This document shows positions 24,689 to 32,768 of a stretch of 64,000 bases of DNA, piece after piece; the stretch's first letter is position 1; each line of letters begins with the position of its first letter. The stretch is from Streptomyces sp. GSL17-111. GTDB taxonomy: Bacteria > Actinomycetota > Actinomycetes > Streptomycetales > Streptomycetaceae. The stretch spans positions 5,491,001 through 5,555,000 of the forward strand of contig NZ_JBAJNS010000001.1 of NCBI RefSeq assembly GCF_037911585.1. Direction: 5' to 3'. The notes beneath the pieces are model-generated. The model ran no database searches and was not told where the DNA came from. It saw nothing but the letters and a program-made list of their open reading frames with translations. The position numbers and the translations under genes are program-made.

Positions 24689-25747
24689 GTGCTCGAATCC
24701 GTACCCCTCGCCCGCTTCGGCGCCCTCGTGGCCTCCGACCTGCGGGATGTCACCGACGACCCGCAGGCGCTGGAGTCCAGCGGCTGGTGGGCCGTCGTCG
24801 CCGACTTCGAGGGACGCCTGCTGTGCGCCCGCTTCGGCGACGTGCGGCGCGCGCCCGCCGCCGTGCCGCCGGCCCCCTGGCGGGGTCCGCGCCGGGGGAG
24901 CTGGACGTCGTCCCTGGACCGCGTCGCCTACACCGGCGCCGTCGCCCGCATCCGGGAGCACATCGCCGCCGGGGACGTCTACCAGGCGAACCTCTGCCGC
25001 GTCCTCGGCGCGCCGCTGCCCGACCCGGACGCCGCCGACATCGACGCGCTCGGCGGCCGGCTCGCCCTCGGCAACCCGGCGCCGCACGCCGGGACCGTCC
25101 GGCTCCCCGCCCACGGCGTCGAGGTGGCGACGGCCTCACCCGAGCTGTACCTGCGCCGCACCGGGCGGACGGTCCTGTCCGGGCCCATCAAGGGGACGGC
25201 CCGCACCGAGGACGGACTGCTGGAGAAGGACCACGCCGAGAACGTCATGATCGTCGACCTCGTCCGCAACGACCTGGGCCGGGTGTGCGCCTCCGGCAGC
25301 GTCACCGTTCCCGCCCTGTGCGCCGTCGAACAGCATCCCGGGCTCGTGCATCTGGTCTCCACCGTGCGGGGGGAGCTGGCCGGCGGCGCCGGCTGGCCGG
25401 AGCTCCTCGCCCACACCTTCCCGCCCGGTTCCGTCACCGGCGCCCCCAAGTCCAGCGCCCTGCGGATCATCCGCTCCCTGGAGCCGGTGCCACGCGGCCC
25501 GTACTGCGGAGGGGTCGGCTGGGTCGACGCCGACCGTGGCACGGGCGAGCTGGCCGTGGGCATCCGCACCTTCTGGATCGACCGCACCGCCCCCGGGGGC
25601 GCCGTCCTGCGCTTCGGCACCGGCGCCGGCATCACCTGGGGTTCCGACCCGCAGGGCGAGTGGGCGGAGACGGAACTCAAGGCCGAGCGCCTCCTGGCGG
25701 TAGCGTCGGGGGCACACGAGCACATCGCAACGGGAGGTAGGCCGTGA
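24689..25747 (+). CDS. pabB: Aminodeoxychorismate synthase component I (chorismate-binding)
   Basis: 352 residues. The chorismate-binding domain shows 'YQANLCRVL', 'ASPELYLRR', 'SGPIKGT', 'ENVMIVDLVRNDLGRVC' and 'PPGSVTGAPKSSALRII'. The 'PIKGT' motif, with the Lys that forms the covalent intermediate, marks PabB rather than TrpE. With a glutaminase partner elsewhere it makes 4-amino-4-deoxychorismate for folate. A TAGACT hexamer 7 nt before GTG 24689 suggests a leaderless mRNA. GTGA overlap with pabC couples the two steps. The protein is shorter than full-length E. coli PabB at its N-terminus. Confidence 0.93.
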   Translation: MLESVPLARFGALVASDLRDVTDDPQALESSGWWAVVADFEGRLLCARFGDVRRAPAAVPPAPWRGPRRGSWTSSLDRVAYTGAVARIREHIAAGDVYQANLCRVLGAPLPDPDAADIDALGGRLALGNPAPHAGTVRLPAHGVEVATASPELYLRRTGRTVLSGPIKGTARTEDGLLEKDHAENVMIVDLVRNDLGRVCASGSVTVPALCAVEQHPGLVHLVSTVRGELAGGAGWPELLAHTFPPGSVTGAPKSSALRIIRSLEPVPRGPYCGGVGWVDADRGTGELAVGIRTFWIDRTAPGGAVLRFGTGAGITWGSDPQGEWAETELKAERLLAVASGAHEHIATGGRP

Positions 25748-26568
25748 CGCTGATCTGGCTGGACGGCAGGCTGCAGGACGCGGACAGCGCGCGGGTGTCG
25801 GTCTTCGACCACGGGCTCACCGTGGGCGACGGCGTCTTCGAGACCGTCAAGACCGTCCACGGACGCCCCTTCGCCCTCACCCGGCACCTGCACCGCCTGG
25901 CCCGGTCCGCCCGGGGGCTGGGCCTGCCGGAACCGGACCCGGACGAGGTGCGCCGCGCCTGCGCCGCCGTCCTCGACGCCTCCTCCGTGCCGCTCGGGCG
26001 GCTGCGCATCACCTACACCGGCGGCGTCTCCCCGCTCGGCTCCGACCGGGGCGATGCCGGGCCCACCCTCGTCGTGGCCCTCGGCGAGGCCCGCCGCAGG
26101 CCCGACACCACGGCCGTCGTCACCGTGCCCTGGACGCGCAACGAGCGCGGCGCCCTCACCGGCCTGAAGACGACCTCCTACGCCGAGAACGTCGTCGCGC
26201 TCGCCCACGCGCACCGGGCCGCCGCCTCCGAGGCGCTGTTCGCCAACGGCAAGGGCGCGCTGTGCGAGGGCACCGGTTCCAACGTGTTCGTCGTGCTCGA
26301 CGGCGAGCTGTACACGCCGCCCCTGGCCTCGGGCTGCCTGGCCGGCATCACCCGCGAGCTGGTCATCGAGTGGAGCGGGGCCCGGGAGGCCGAACTCCCC
26401 ATGGACGTCCTGGAGCGCGCGCAGGAGGTCTTCCTGACCTCGTCGCTGCGGGACGTGCAGGCCGTCCGCCGCGTCGACGGCCGTGAGCTCCCGGAGGCGC
26501 CCGGCCCCGTCACCACCAAGGCCATGCGGGCCTTCGACGAGCGCTCCGGCGCCGACCTCGACCCCTGA
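25744..26568 (+). CDS. pabC: 4-amino-4-deoxychorismate lyase (fold-type IV PLP enzyme)
   Basis: 274 residues, class-IV aminotransferase fold. 'DHGLTVGDGVFETVKT' at the N-terminus, the PLP lysine in 'GLKTTSYAENV' and 'GTGSNVFVV' in the cofactor cup are visible. Its place directly after pabB (GTGA overlap) supports a lyase that releases pyruvate to give p-aminobenzoate, rather than a branched-chain or D-amino-acid aminotransferase, which share the fold. Confidence 0.9.
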   Translation: MTLIWLDGRLQDADSARVSVFDHGLTVGDGVFETVKTVHGRPFALTRHLHRLARSARGLGLPEPDPDEVRRACAAVLDASSVPLGRLRITYTGGVSPLGSDRGDAGPTLVVALGEARRRPDTTAVVTVPWTRNERGALTGLKTTSYAENVVALAHAHRAAASEALFANGKGALCEGTGSNVFVVLDGELYTPPLASGCLAGITRELVIEWSGAREAELPMDVLERAQEVFLTSSLRDVQAVRRVDGRELPEAPGPVTTKAMRAFDERSGADLDP

Positions 26569-26605
26569 GGGTGCGCCCGGGCCCGGCACCGGGTAGAAAT
26601 CTGCG

Positions 26606-27436
26606 ATGACCACCACGCTGCGCCCGACCGGGGCCGAGACGCAGGCGGCCGACGGCGGCCGATCCCGCACCTATGCCGTCTGCGTGAACGGCCGCCCGGT
26701 CGGCGGCGTCCGGCTCGCCACCGCCCCGCCGCCGCTCGCCACCGGCTTCGTCCGCGAGCTCACCGTCGACCCCGCCGAGCGGCGCCGGGGCCGGGCCACC
26801 GTCGCCGTCCTGGCCGCCGAGGAGATCCTGCGCGGCCAGGGCTGCCGCCGCGTCCGCACCGAGCTGCCCGCCGACGCCGAGCCCGCACGGCGGCTCGCCG
26901 CGTCGCTCGGGTACCACGAGAGCAACCGGCATCTGGCCAAGGAGCTGACCGCCCCCCCGCCGGCCCTGCCCCCGGGCAGCGTCGACCGCCGCATGTCGGA
27001 GGAGGATTTCGCGGCCTGGCAGAGCGCGGAGAAGGCCCGCTACGCCCGCACCTGGGCCCGGGAGGGACTCGACGCGGCCGAGGCGGCCGCCAAGGCCGAC
27101 CACGACCACGCGGCGTACCTGCCCGACGGCCCGCGCACGCCGGGCTCCGTCCTGCGCGTCCTCGCGCACGACGGGGTCGACGTGGGCACGCTGTGGCTCG
27201 CCCCGGACGGACCCACCGGCGCGGGCGCCTACCTGTACACGGTCCGGGTGGAGCCGGGGCACCGGGGGAAGGGCCACGGCCGTACGCTGCTGCGCGTCGC
27301 GGAACGGGAGTGCCTGGCCGCGGGCGTCCCCGTGCTGACCCTGAACGTCTTCACGGCCAACACCACCGCCCTCGGCCTCTACACCTCACTCGGCTACCGC
27401 GCGACGCACCACCACTACGCGAAGCAGCTCCTCTAG
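26606..27436 (+). CDS. Tandem GNAT-domain N-acetyltransferase
   Basis: 276 residues with two GNAT-like halves. The first ('ELTVDPAERRRGRATVAVLAAEE', about 50-75) carries a recognisable CoA-loop. The second ('YTVRVEPGHRGKGHGRTLLRVAE', about 210-235, then 'LGLYTSLGYRATHHHYAKQL') is complete and is probably the active one. A TAGAAA 6 nt before ATG 26606 and the lack of a Shine-Dalgarno hint at a leaderless start. The architecture resembles mycothiol-synthase-type duplicated GNATs, but I do not claim that function. Confidence 0.85.
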   Translation: MTTTLRPTGAETQAADGGRSRTYAVCVNGRPVGGVRLATAPPPLATGFVRELTVDPAERRRGRATVAVLAAEEILRGQGCRRVRTELPADAEPARRLAASLGYHESNRHLAKELTAPPPALPPGSVDRRMSEEDFAAWQSAEKARYARTWAREGLDAAEAAAKADHDHAAYLPDGPRTPGSVLRVLAHDGVDVGTLWLAPDGPTGAGAYLYTVRVEPGHRGKGHGRTLLRVAERECLAAGVPVLTLNVFTANTTALGLYTSLGYRATHHHYAKQLL

Positions 27437-27443
27437 CCCGCCC

Positions 27444-27464
27444 GGCTGCCTGGCCGCGGCAGCC
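27444..27464. terminator. Hairpin between convergent GNAT and DsbA-like genes
   Basis: A 7-bp perfect stem (27444-27450 with 27458-27464) and 7-nt loop in a 33-bp convergent spacer; likely serves both genes. Confidence 0.5.
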
Positions 27465-27469
27465 GTGCC

Positions 27470-27979
27470 TCAGCCGCGCCCCAGCAGCCGGTCGGCGGTC
27501 TCCTCGATCCGCTCGCGCAGGCCCTCCTGGCTTCGGCCGCCGTCGAGCCGCCGCCCGTCGATGACGTAGGTGGGCGTGCCGGTCACGCCCAGTGCCTTGC
27601 CCTCGGCCTGGTCGGCGTCGACCGTGAGCAGGTGGCGGCCGTCGATGAGCGCCGTGTCGATCTCCTCGGCGTCGACGCCGGTCTCCTTGGCCACCTCCAG
27701 CAGCACCGGCTCCCCGCGCCCGCGCAGCTCGGCCGTCCGGGCCAGCAGCGCCCGGACGTACTCCTCCCCGCGCCCCTGCGCGTAGGCCTCCTCGGCCGCC
27801 TGCGCCGCCGCGTACGCGTGCCGGTTCTTCGCGAGGGGGAAGTGCCGGAACCGGATGTCCAGCCGCTGCCCGTAGCGCTCCCGCAGCCGGTCGACGTCGC
27901 CGAGGGCGGTGTGGCAGTCGGGGCACTGGAGATCGATCCAGGCGTCGAGGACGGCGACGGCGGCCGGGGTGTCTGTCAT
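27470..27979 (-). CDS. DsbA-family thioredoxin-fold protein, apparently cytoplasmic
   Basis: 169 residues. A 'CPDC' redox motif (Cys19, Cys22) follows the first strand, an alpha-helical insertion spans the middle, and the cis-Pro loop 'TGTPTYVIDG' is near residue 130. This is the DsbA/2-hydroxychromene isomerase architecture. There is no signal peptide or membrane helix, so it acts in the cytosol, as FrnE-like oxidoreductases do. ATG 27979 gives the only sensible start. Its partner is unknown. Confidence 0.88.
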   Translation of the reverse strand: MTDTPAAVAVLDAWIDLQCPDCHTALGDVDRLRERYGQRLDIRFRHFPLAKNRHAYAAAQAAEEAYAQGRGEEYVRALLARTAELRGRGEPVLLEVAKETGVDAEEIDTALIDGRHLLTVDADQAEGKALGVTGTPTYVIDGRRLDGGRSQEGLRERIEETADRLLGRG

Positions 27980-28048
27980 GCGGACAGTCTGTCAGCCGGG
28001 CCGGGCCCGAGGTCCCGCGGAGGGCGGGGTCGGGTGCAGGATGGAGAC

Positions 28049-28504
28049 ATGCTGACCGTCACCGTGTGCGCCGCACTCTCCGCAGCCGGGCTGGCCGTGT
28101 CGTTCCTGACCGCCTGGCGCCGCCGCTTCGTCGCCGCCACCCGGATCGCGGCGATCTCCCTCCTGCCGATCGGGCTGGCCCTGTCCGGGCTGCTCGGCAT
28201 GTTCGGGGACGTCGCCCGGTCCATCGGCTCGTGGGCGGCGGACCTCGTCCTGGATCCGGGTGTGTGGATCGGCTTCGGTGTCCTGGCCGTGTCGGTGGTG
28301 CTGTACGTGGTGGCCCACGTCGCCGGCGGCCGTTCCGCGCGCCGGGGCCGGGCCCCCGAGGCCGCCGGTGGGGCCCCGGCCGCCGGGTCCGGCCGTGCGG
28401 CGGCTCCGGTCGAGGGCCGCAAGCCGGGCGGGCGGACCCCGTCGCAGGGAGGCGGCGACGACTTCTCGGACATCGAGGAGATCCTCAAGAAACACGGGAT
28501 CTGA
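28049..28504 (+). CDS. Conserved-type membrane protein with C-terminal acidic/basic tail (151 aa)
   Basis: 151 residues. About three membrane helices in the first 90 residues ('LSAAGLAVSFLTAW', 'ISLLPIGLALSGLLGMF', 'GFGVLAVSVVLYVVAHVAG') are followed by a Gly/Ala/Arg linker and a final helix-like tail 'DFSDIEEILKKHGI'. That tail looks like a conserved interaction peptide, since it is the least biased part of the C-terminus. ATG 28049 has an AGGATGGAG upstream. Function unknown. Confidence 0.75.
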   Translation: MLTVTVCAALSAAGLAVSFLTAWRRRFVAATRIAAISLLPIGLALSGLLGMFGDVARSIGSWAADLVLDPGVWIGFGVLAVSVVLYVVAHVAGGRSARRGRAPEAAGGAPAAGSGRAAAPVEGRKPGGRTPSQGGGDDFSDIEEILKKHGI

Positions 28505-28572
28505 CGAACTGTCGGTCCTCTCGGGCGTGTTGAGGCCCCGCGGGGGCGACCCTGGGCGATCATCGCGGCGAG

Positions 28573-28761
28573 ATGCCGTACTTCCCGCCCCACTCCGCAC
28601 CGCCTGCCCCGCCGAACCCTTCCGAGCCGGCCGCCCCGCCCCCGGACCCCGAGCCGCGCGGCTGCCTGTTCGCCCTCTCCCAACCGCCGCTCATGCTCTT
28701 CCTGGCCGTGATCGGAGCCCTGCTGCTGATCACCGCCGTGCACGACCTCTTCGTCCTCTGA
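28573..28761 (+). CDS. Small Pro-rich membrane protein (62 aa), hypothetical
   Basis: 62 residues: a Pro-rich N-terminal half ending in 'PEPRGC' and one C-terminal membrane helix 'LMLFLAVIGALLLITAV'. ATG 28573 has only a weak GCGAG upstream. The helix and codon-position GC bias support coding, but it is short and has no recognised family. It lies 68 nt after the preceding membrane-protein gene on the same strand. Confidence 0.5.
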   Translation: MPYFPPHSAPPAPPNPSEPAAPPPDPEPRGCLFALSQPPLMLFLAVIGALLLITAVHDLFVL

Positions 28762-28793
28762 CGCCCGCCCCGGCCCGGTGGGACCGGCCCGGC

Positions 28794-29405
28794 TCAGCTT
28801 CCGGCGGCCTCCCGCTGCCGGGCCCGGTAGGCGGCCACGTGGAGCCGGTTGCCGCAGGTGCGGCTGTCGCAGTAGCGCCGGGAGCGGTTGCGCGAGAGGT
28901 CGATGAAGGCGCGTCCGCAGTCGGGGGCGGCGCACCGGCGCAGCCGCTCGCGCTCACCGGCGACGAGCAGGAAGCCCAGCGCCATCCCGCCGTCCGCCGC
29001 GAGGTGGTCGGCGACGGAGGCGCCCGGCGCGAAGTAGTGCACGTGCCAGTCGTGGCCGTCGTGGTCGGTGAGCTGCGGGGTGGTGCCCGCCTCGGCGACC
29101 AGTGCGTTGACCAGTTCGGAGGCGGTCCGCACGTCGTCGGCGGCGAAGATCCGGCCGAGCTGGTCCCGTACGCGGCGCACCGCCGCCACGTCCTCGCCGG
29201 TCAGCGCCTCCACGCCGCTGAAATGGTTGCGCCGCACGTAGGCACGCAGTTCCTCCACGTCACGCAGCGTGTCGGGCGAGCCGGAGTCCGGCGCGGTGTT
29301 GAGCAGGTCGACGACCACGTCGAGCGCGTGCCGGGTGTCGTGGTTGATCAGCACGGTCGGTCGCTCCCCAGGCCGGTGTACACGTCTGTACCCATCGTCC
29401 GTCAT
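28794..29405 (-). CDS. CGNR zinc-finger (ABATE-domain) putative regulator
   Basis: 203 residues. The N-terminal ABATE-like region ('LDVVVDLLNT') is followed by a C-terminal CGNR zinc finger: Cys in 'RRCAAPDCGRAFID' then 'RRYCDSRTCGNR', giving four Cys ligands. The family is thought to bind DNA and act as stress or antibiotic-related regulators. ATG 29405 has GAGGCGG about 7 nt upstream. A minus-strand TAGAGT at 29455-29450 is a possible -10. Confidence 0.88.
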   Translation of the reverse strand: MTDDGYRRVHRPGERPTVLINHDTRHALDVVVDLLNTAPDSGSPDTLRDVEELRAYVRRNHFSGVEALTGEDVAAVRRVRDQLGRIFAADDVRTASELVNALVAEAGTTPQLTDHDGHDWHVHYFAPGASVADHLAADGGMALGFLLVAGERERLRRCAAPDCGRAFIDLSRNRSRRYCDSRTCGNRLHVAAYRARQREAAGS

Positions 29406-29471
29406 CGCCGGACCGCCTCGCGACGGTTCCTGAGCGTCATTGACCGGAGACTCTAGCTGGTCGTGGACACG

Positions 29472-29511
29472 CCGATGCCGCCGCCACAGGCAGCTGCGGC
29501 GGCGGCATCGG
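29472..29511 (-). terminator. Hairpin downstream of ssgB
   Basis: A 13-14-bp stem (29472-29485 with 29498-29511) with a 12-nt loop, 64 nt past the ssgB stop on the minus strand. It separates ssgB from the CGNR gene. Confidence 0.65.
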
Positions 29512-29574
29512 TGTTCCGCGCGGTGGAGCGGTCCGCGCCGTCGCCCCGAGTCGGACGGCACGGAGTCGGGGGCC

Positions 29575-29988
29575 TCAGCTCTCCGCGAGGATCTGGGAGA
29601 GCTCCGTGTCGAGGTCGAAGTGACGGTGTTCGGTGCCGGGAGGGACGGCGGCGTCGGTCCGCTTCAGGAACGACTCCAGCGCCCGCGCGGGCGCTTCCAG
29701 CAGGGCTTCGCCCTCCGGGGAACTGAGGGCGATGCAGACGACGCCCTGCCCGTGGCTTCGGGAGGGCCAGACACGGACGTCTCCCGTACCGGTGGGCCGG
29801 TGCAGGCCCTCGGCGAGGAGATCGCGGGCGAAAACCCACTCGACGGTCTCCTCGGCGCCGGTGTGGAAGGTCGCATGCACGGCGTAGGGGTCGGCCGTGT
29901 CATACCGCAGGCCCGCGGGAACAGGCAGGGAGGACTCGCTCGATACAACGAGGCGCAGGTGCAGCTCGCAGCTGACCGTGGTGTTCAT
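29575..29988 (-). CDS. ssgB: SsgB, sporulation-specific cell division activator
   Basis: 137 residues, exactly the length known for SsgB. The SsgA-like-protein fold is clear ('LRLVVSSESSLPVPAGLRYD', 'DPYAVHATFHTG', 'VEWVFARDLLAEGL', 'TGTGDVRVWPS'). SsgB recruits FtsZ to future septum sites in aerial hyphae and is essential for sporulation. The start at ATG 29988 matches the conserved 'MNTTVSCELHL' beginning. In S. coelicolor it is reported to depend on sigma-H; I see GTTT-like elements about 100 nt upstream but cannot assign that promoter securely. Confidence 0.97.
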   Translation of the reverse strand: MNTTVSCELHLRLVVSSESSLPVPAGLRYDTADPYAVHATFHTGAEETVEWVFARDLLAEGLHRPTGTGDVRVWPSRSHGQGVVCIALSSPEGEALLEAPARALESFLKRTDAAVPPGTEHRHFDLDTELSQILAES

Positions 29989-30231
29989 AAGCGCCAGGGC
30001 CTTTCGCTCAGTGTGCGCTCGGGGGTTCGCACGTCGGCGCAATCGACATGCCACCTACCGGCCGGTTGTAAACCCCTCTGACCGTTTTGTGCCGCTTCAT
30101 GTCATTCGTACAGCGGATTGGTGGTTCGCGCCATTCGTCCATCCCAGTGAGTGGAGGGGGCGGTCCCGGGGGTTCGCCAGACCGGTCCCGGCCCGTGGTC
30201 GTCCATGGTCATCCGGGCCACTGACATGGGG

Positions 30232-30237
30232 TAATGT
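30232..30237 (+). promoter_or_regulatory. Candidate -10 of the first tRNA-Val(CAC)
   Basis: TAATGT at 30232-30237 lies 15 nt before the tRNA 5' end. No convincing -35 partner is visible. Confidence 0.4.
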
Positions 30238-30251
30238 TGGCGCCGCAGCGC

Positions 30252-30323
30252 GGGCGATTAGCTCAGCGGAAGAGCGCTTCGTTCACACCGAAGAGGTCAC
30301 TGGTTCGAACCCAGTATCGCCCA
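30252..30323 (+). tRNA. tRNA-Val(CAC), copy 1
   Basis: 72 nt. Acceptor stem GGGCGAT/ATCGCCC with discriminator A; anticodon loop TTCACAC gives anticodon CAC (Val). T-loop TTCGAAC. CCA is not encoded. Confidence 0.95.
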
Positions 30324-30332
30324 CCGCCTGCC

Positions 30333-30363
30333 CGGGCCCGGGAGCACCACGCTTCCGGGCCCG
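30333..30363 (+). terminator. Terminator after the first tRNA-Val(CAC)
   Basis: A 9-bp perfect stem (30333-30341 with 30355-30363) with a 13-nt loop, 10 nt past the tRNA. It implies that the two Val(CAC) genes are separate transcription units. Confidence 0.55.
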
Positions 30364-30373
30364 TGGTGTCGGC

Positions 30374-30422
30374 CCGTACGGCGCCGTACGGTTTGGTGGA
30401 AGTCTCGCGGCGCCTGTATGGT
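30374..30422 (+). promoter_or_regulatory. Promoter of the second tRNA-Val(CAC) with adjacent 18-bp palindrome
   Basis: TTGGTG (30393-30398), an 18-nt spacer and TATGGT (30417-30422) precede the tRNA by 24 nt. The perfect palindrome CCGTACGGCGCCGTACGG (30374-30391) abuts the -35 and could bind a regulator or act as an extra hairpin. Confidence 0.55.
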
Positions 30423-30446
30423 TCTCTCCGTGCCGCAGAGCACCGG

Positions 30447-30518
30447 GGGCGATTAGCTCAGCGGAAGAGCGCTTCGTTCACACCGAAGAGGTCACTGGTT
30501 CGAGCCCAGTATCGCCCA
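30447..30518 (+). tRNA. tRNA-Val(CAC), copy 2
   Basis: 72 nt, differing from copy 1 only in the T-loop region (TTCGAGC versus TTCGAAC). Anticodon CAC. Flanked by its own promoter and terminator. Confidence 0.95.
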
Positions 30519-30525
30519 CTCCGGC

Positions 30526-30558
30526 AAGCCGGTCCGTCCGAGACGGACCGGCTTTCGT
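30526..30558 (+). terminator. Terminator of the second tRNA-Val(CAC)
   Basis: A 13-bp perfect stem (30526-30538 with 30542-30554), 3-nt loop, followed by a short T-rich stretch (TTTCGT). Confidence 0.8.
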
Positions 30559-30614
30559 GCGTCCGGGCCCCCGCCGGCCCCGGAACCACTTCGCGTCCCC
30601 ACCCGGCGGCTCGG

Positions 30615-30620
30615 TACGAT
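30615..30620 (+). promoter_or_regulatory. Candidate -10 of thrS
   Basis: TACGAT at 30615-30620 would give a start near 30627 and a leader of about 50 nt. No clear -35 and no T-box structure is visible. Confidence 0.4.
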
Positions 30621-30678
30621 TCGGGCCTGCCCCCGGCGTCCGCCCGGGCAGGCCCCGCAGAGCCAAAGGAGAGATCCG

Positions 30679-32658
30679 GTGTCCGATGTCCGCGTGACCG
30701 TCCAACGCGATTCCGAGCGGGAAGAGCGCGTGGTGACCACGGGCACGACGGCCGCCGCACTCTTCGAGGGGCAGCGCTCCGTCGTCGCCGTGCGCGTCGG
30801 CGGACAGCTGAAGGACCTCGCCCACGTGCCGGCGGACGGCGACGTCGTCGAGCCCGTGGAGCTCTCCAGCCCCGACGGCCTGGACATCCTGCGGCACTCC
30901 ACCGCGCACGTCATGGCGCAGGCCGTTCAGGAGCTCTTCCCGGAGGCCAAGCTCGGCATCGGCCCGCCCATCAAGGACGGCTTCTACTACGACTTCGACG
31001 TCGAGCACCCCTTCCAGCCCGAGGACCTCAAGCGCGTCGAGAAGAAGATGCAGGAGATCATCAAGCGCGGTCAGCGCTTCTCCCGGCGCGTCACCACCGA
31101 CGAGGACGCCCGTGCGGAGCTGGCCGGGGAGCCCTACAAACTTGAGCTGATCGGGCTCAAGGGCGCGGCCGCCGAGGCCGCCGAGGGGGCCTCCGCCGAG
31201 GTCGGCGCCGGTGAGCTCACCATCTACGACAACCTGGACGCCAAGACGGGCGAGCTGTGCTGGAAGGACCTCTGCCGGGGCCCGCACCTGCCCACCACCC
31301 GCCTCGTCCCGGCCTTCAAGCTCATGCGCTCGGCCGCCGCGTACTGGCGGGGGAGTGAGAAGAACAAGCAGCTCCAGCGCATCTACGGCACCGCCTGGCC
31401 GTCCAAGGACGAGCTGAAGGCGTACCTGGAGTTCCTCGCGGAGGCCGAGAAGCGCGACCACCGCAAGCTCGGCGCCGAGCTGGACCTCTTCTCGGTGCCG
31501 GAGGAGCTGGGCTCCGGGCTCGCGGTCTTCCACCCCAAGGGCGGCATCGTGCGCCGCGTCATGGAGGACTACTCGCGCAAGCGGCACGAGGAGTCGGACT
31601 ACGAGTTCGTCAACACGCCGCACATCAGCAAGGAGGGCCTCTTCGAGACCTCCGGGCACCTGCCCAACTACGCCGAGTCGATGTTCCCGCCCGTGGAGTT
31701 CGAGGGGCAGAACTACCGCCTCAAGGCGATGAACTGCCCCATGCACAACCTGATCTTCAAGGCGCGCGGGCGGTCCTACCGGGAGCTGCCGCTCCGGCTG
31801 TTCGAGTTCGGCACCGTGTACCGCTACGAGAAGTCCGGCGTCGTGCACGGCCTGACCCGGGCGCGCGGCTTCACCCAGGACGACTCGCACATCTACTGCA
31901 CCACCGAGCAGATGCCGGGCGAGCTGGACGGCCTCCTCACCTTCGTCCTGGACCTGCTCCGCGACTACGGCCTCGGCGACTTCGAGCTGGAGCTGTCCAC
32001 CCGCGACGACTCCGAGAAGTTCATCGGCGAGCCCGAGGAGTGGGAGGAGGCCACCGCCGCCCTGCGCGCGGCGGCCGACAAGCAGGGCCTCGCCCTCGTC
32101 ATGGACCCGGGCGGCGCCGCGTACTACGGGCCGAAGATCTCCGTCCAGGCCCGGGACGCCCTCGGCCGCAGCTGGCAGATGTCCACGATCCAGGTGGACT
32201 TCCAGCAGCCCAAGCGCTTCGAGCTGGAGTACACGGCGGCGGACGGCTCCCGGCAGCGGCCGGTGATGATCCACCGCGCGCTGTTCGGTTCCATCGAACG
32301 GTTCTTCGCGGTGCTGCTGGAGCACTACGCCGGGGCGTTCCCCGCCTGGCTCGCCCCCGTGCAGGCCGTCGGCATCCCGATCGGCGACGGCCACGTGCCC
32401 TACCTGGAGGAGTTCGCCGCCCAGGCGAAGAAGCGCGGGCTGCGGATGGAGGTCGACTCCTCCTCGGACCGGATGCAGAAGAAGATCCGCAACGCCCAGA
32501 AGGCCAAGATCCCCTTCATGGTCATCGCCGGTGACGAGGACGTCGCGAACGGTGCCGTGAGCTTCCGCTACCGGGACGGCTCGCAGAAGAACGGCATCCC
32601 GCAGGACGAGGCCCTCGCGGAGATCGCCCTCGCCGTCGCCGAACGCGCGCAGGTCTGA
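30679..32658 (+). CDS. thrS: Threonyl-tRNA synthetase
   Basis: 659 residues, class-II synthetase. An N-terminal TGS domain (1-60), the second additional/editing domain ('HSTAHVMAQAVQELFP', His-based deacylation), the catalytic core and a C-terminal anticodon-binding domain ('AGAFPAWLAPVQAVGIPIG' onward) are in order. The catalytic zinc ligands are Cys353 ('MNCPMH'), His404 ('DDSHIYC') and His532 ('MIHRALFG'). GTG 30679 has AAAGGAGAG upstream. It heads the thrS-HIT-pgsA block conserved in actinobacteria. Confidence 0.98.
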   Translation: MSDVRVTVQRDSEREERVVTTGTTAAALFEGQRSVVAVRVGGQLKDLAHVPADGDVVEPVELSSPDGLDILRHSTAHVMAQAVQELFPEAKLGIGPPIKDGFYYDFDVEHPFQPEDLKRVEKKMQEIIKRGQRFSRRVTTDEDARAELAGEPYKLELIGLKGAAAEAAEGASAEVGAGELTIYDNLDAKTGELCWKDLCRGPHLPTTRLVPAFKLMRSAAAYWRGSEKNKQLQRIYGTAWPSKDELKAYLEFLAEAEKRDHRKLGAELDLFSVPEELGSGLAVFHPKGGIVRRVMEDYSRKRHEESDYEFVNTPHISKEGLFETSGHLPNYAESMFPPVEFEGQNYRLKAMNCPMHNLIFKARGRSYRELPLRLFEFGTVYRYEKSGVVHGLTRARGFTQDDSHIYCTTEQMPGELDGLLTFVLDLLRDYGLGDFELELSTRDDSEKFIGEPEEWEEATAALRAAADKQGLALVMDPGGAAYYGPKISVQARDALGRSWQMSTIQVDFQQPKRFELEYTAADGSRQRPVMIHRALFGSIERFFAVLLEHYAGAFPAWLAPVQAVGIPIGDGHVPYLEEFAAQAKKRGLRMEVDSSSDRMQKKIRNAQKAKIPFMVIAGDEDVANGAVSFRYRDGSQKNGIPQDEALAEIALAVAERAQV

Positions 32659-32768
32659 CCCGCCGCACGCCCGCGCCCGGGCCCCGCACCCGCGCGGTGC
32701 GGAGGCCCGGCTCCTCGGCGCTCCCCCGACCACACGCCGCCGGGGGAGCACGCCATATGCTGGCCCGC

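Noticed and set aside
28762..28793. A terminator between the 62-residue gene and the CGNR gene.
   Set aside because: The GC-rich stretch is a direct repeat of CCGGCCCGG-type sequence rather than an inverted one; no stable stem could be drawn.
24133..30518. tRNA genes as attachment sites of an integrated element.
   Set aside because: No integrase, excisionase or partial tRNA duplicate (attR) was seen, and neighbouring genes look like ordinary core genes.
30558..30678. A T-box leader upstream of thrS.
   Set aside because: The leader is about 50 nt from the candidate start, too short, and no T-box core sequence is present.
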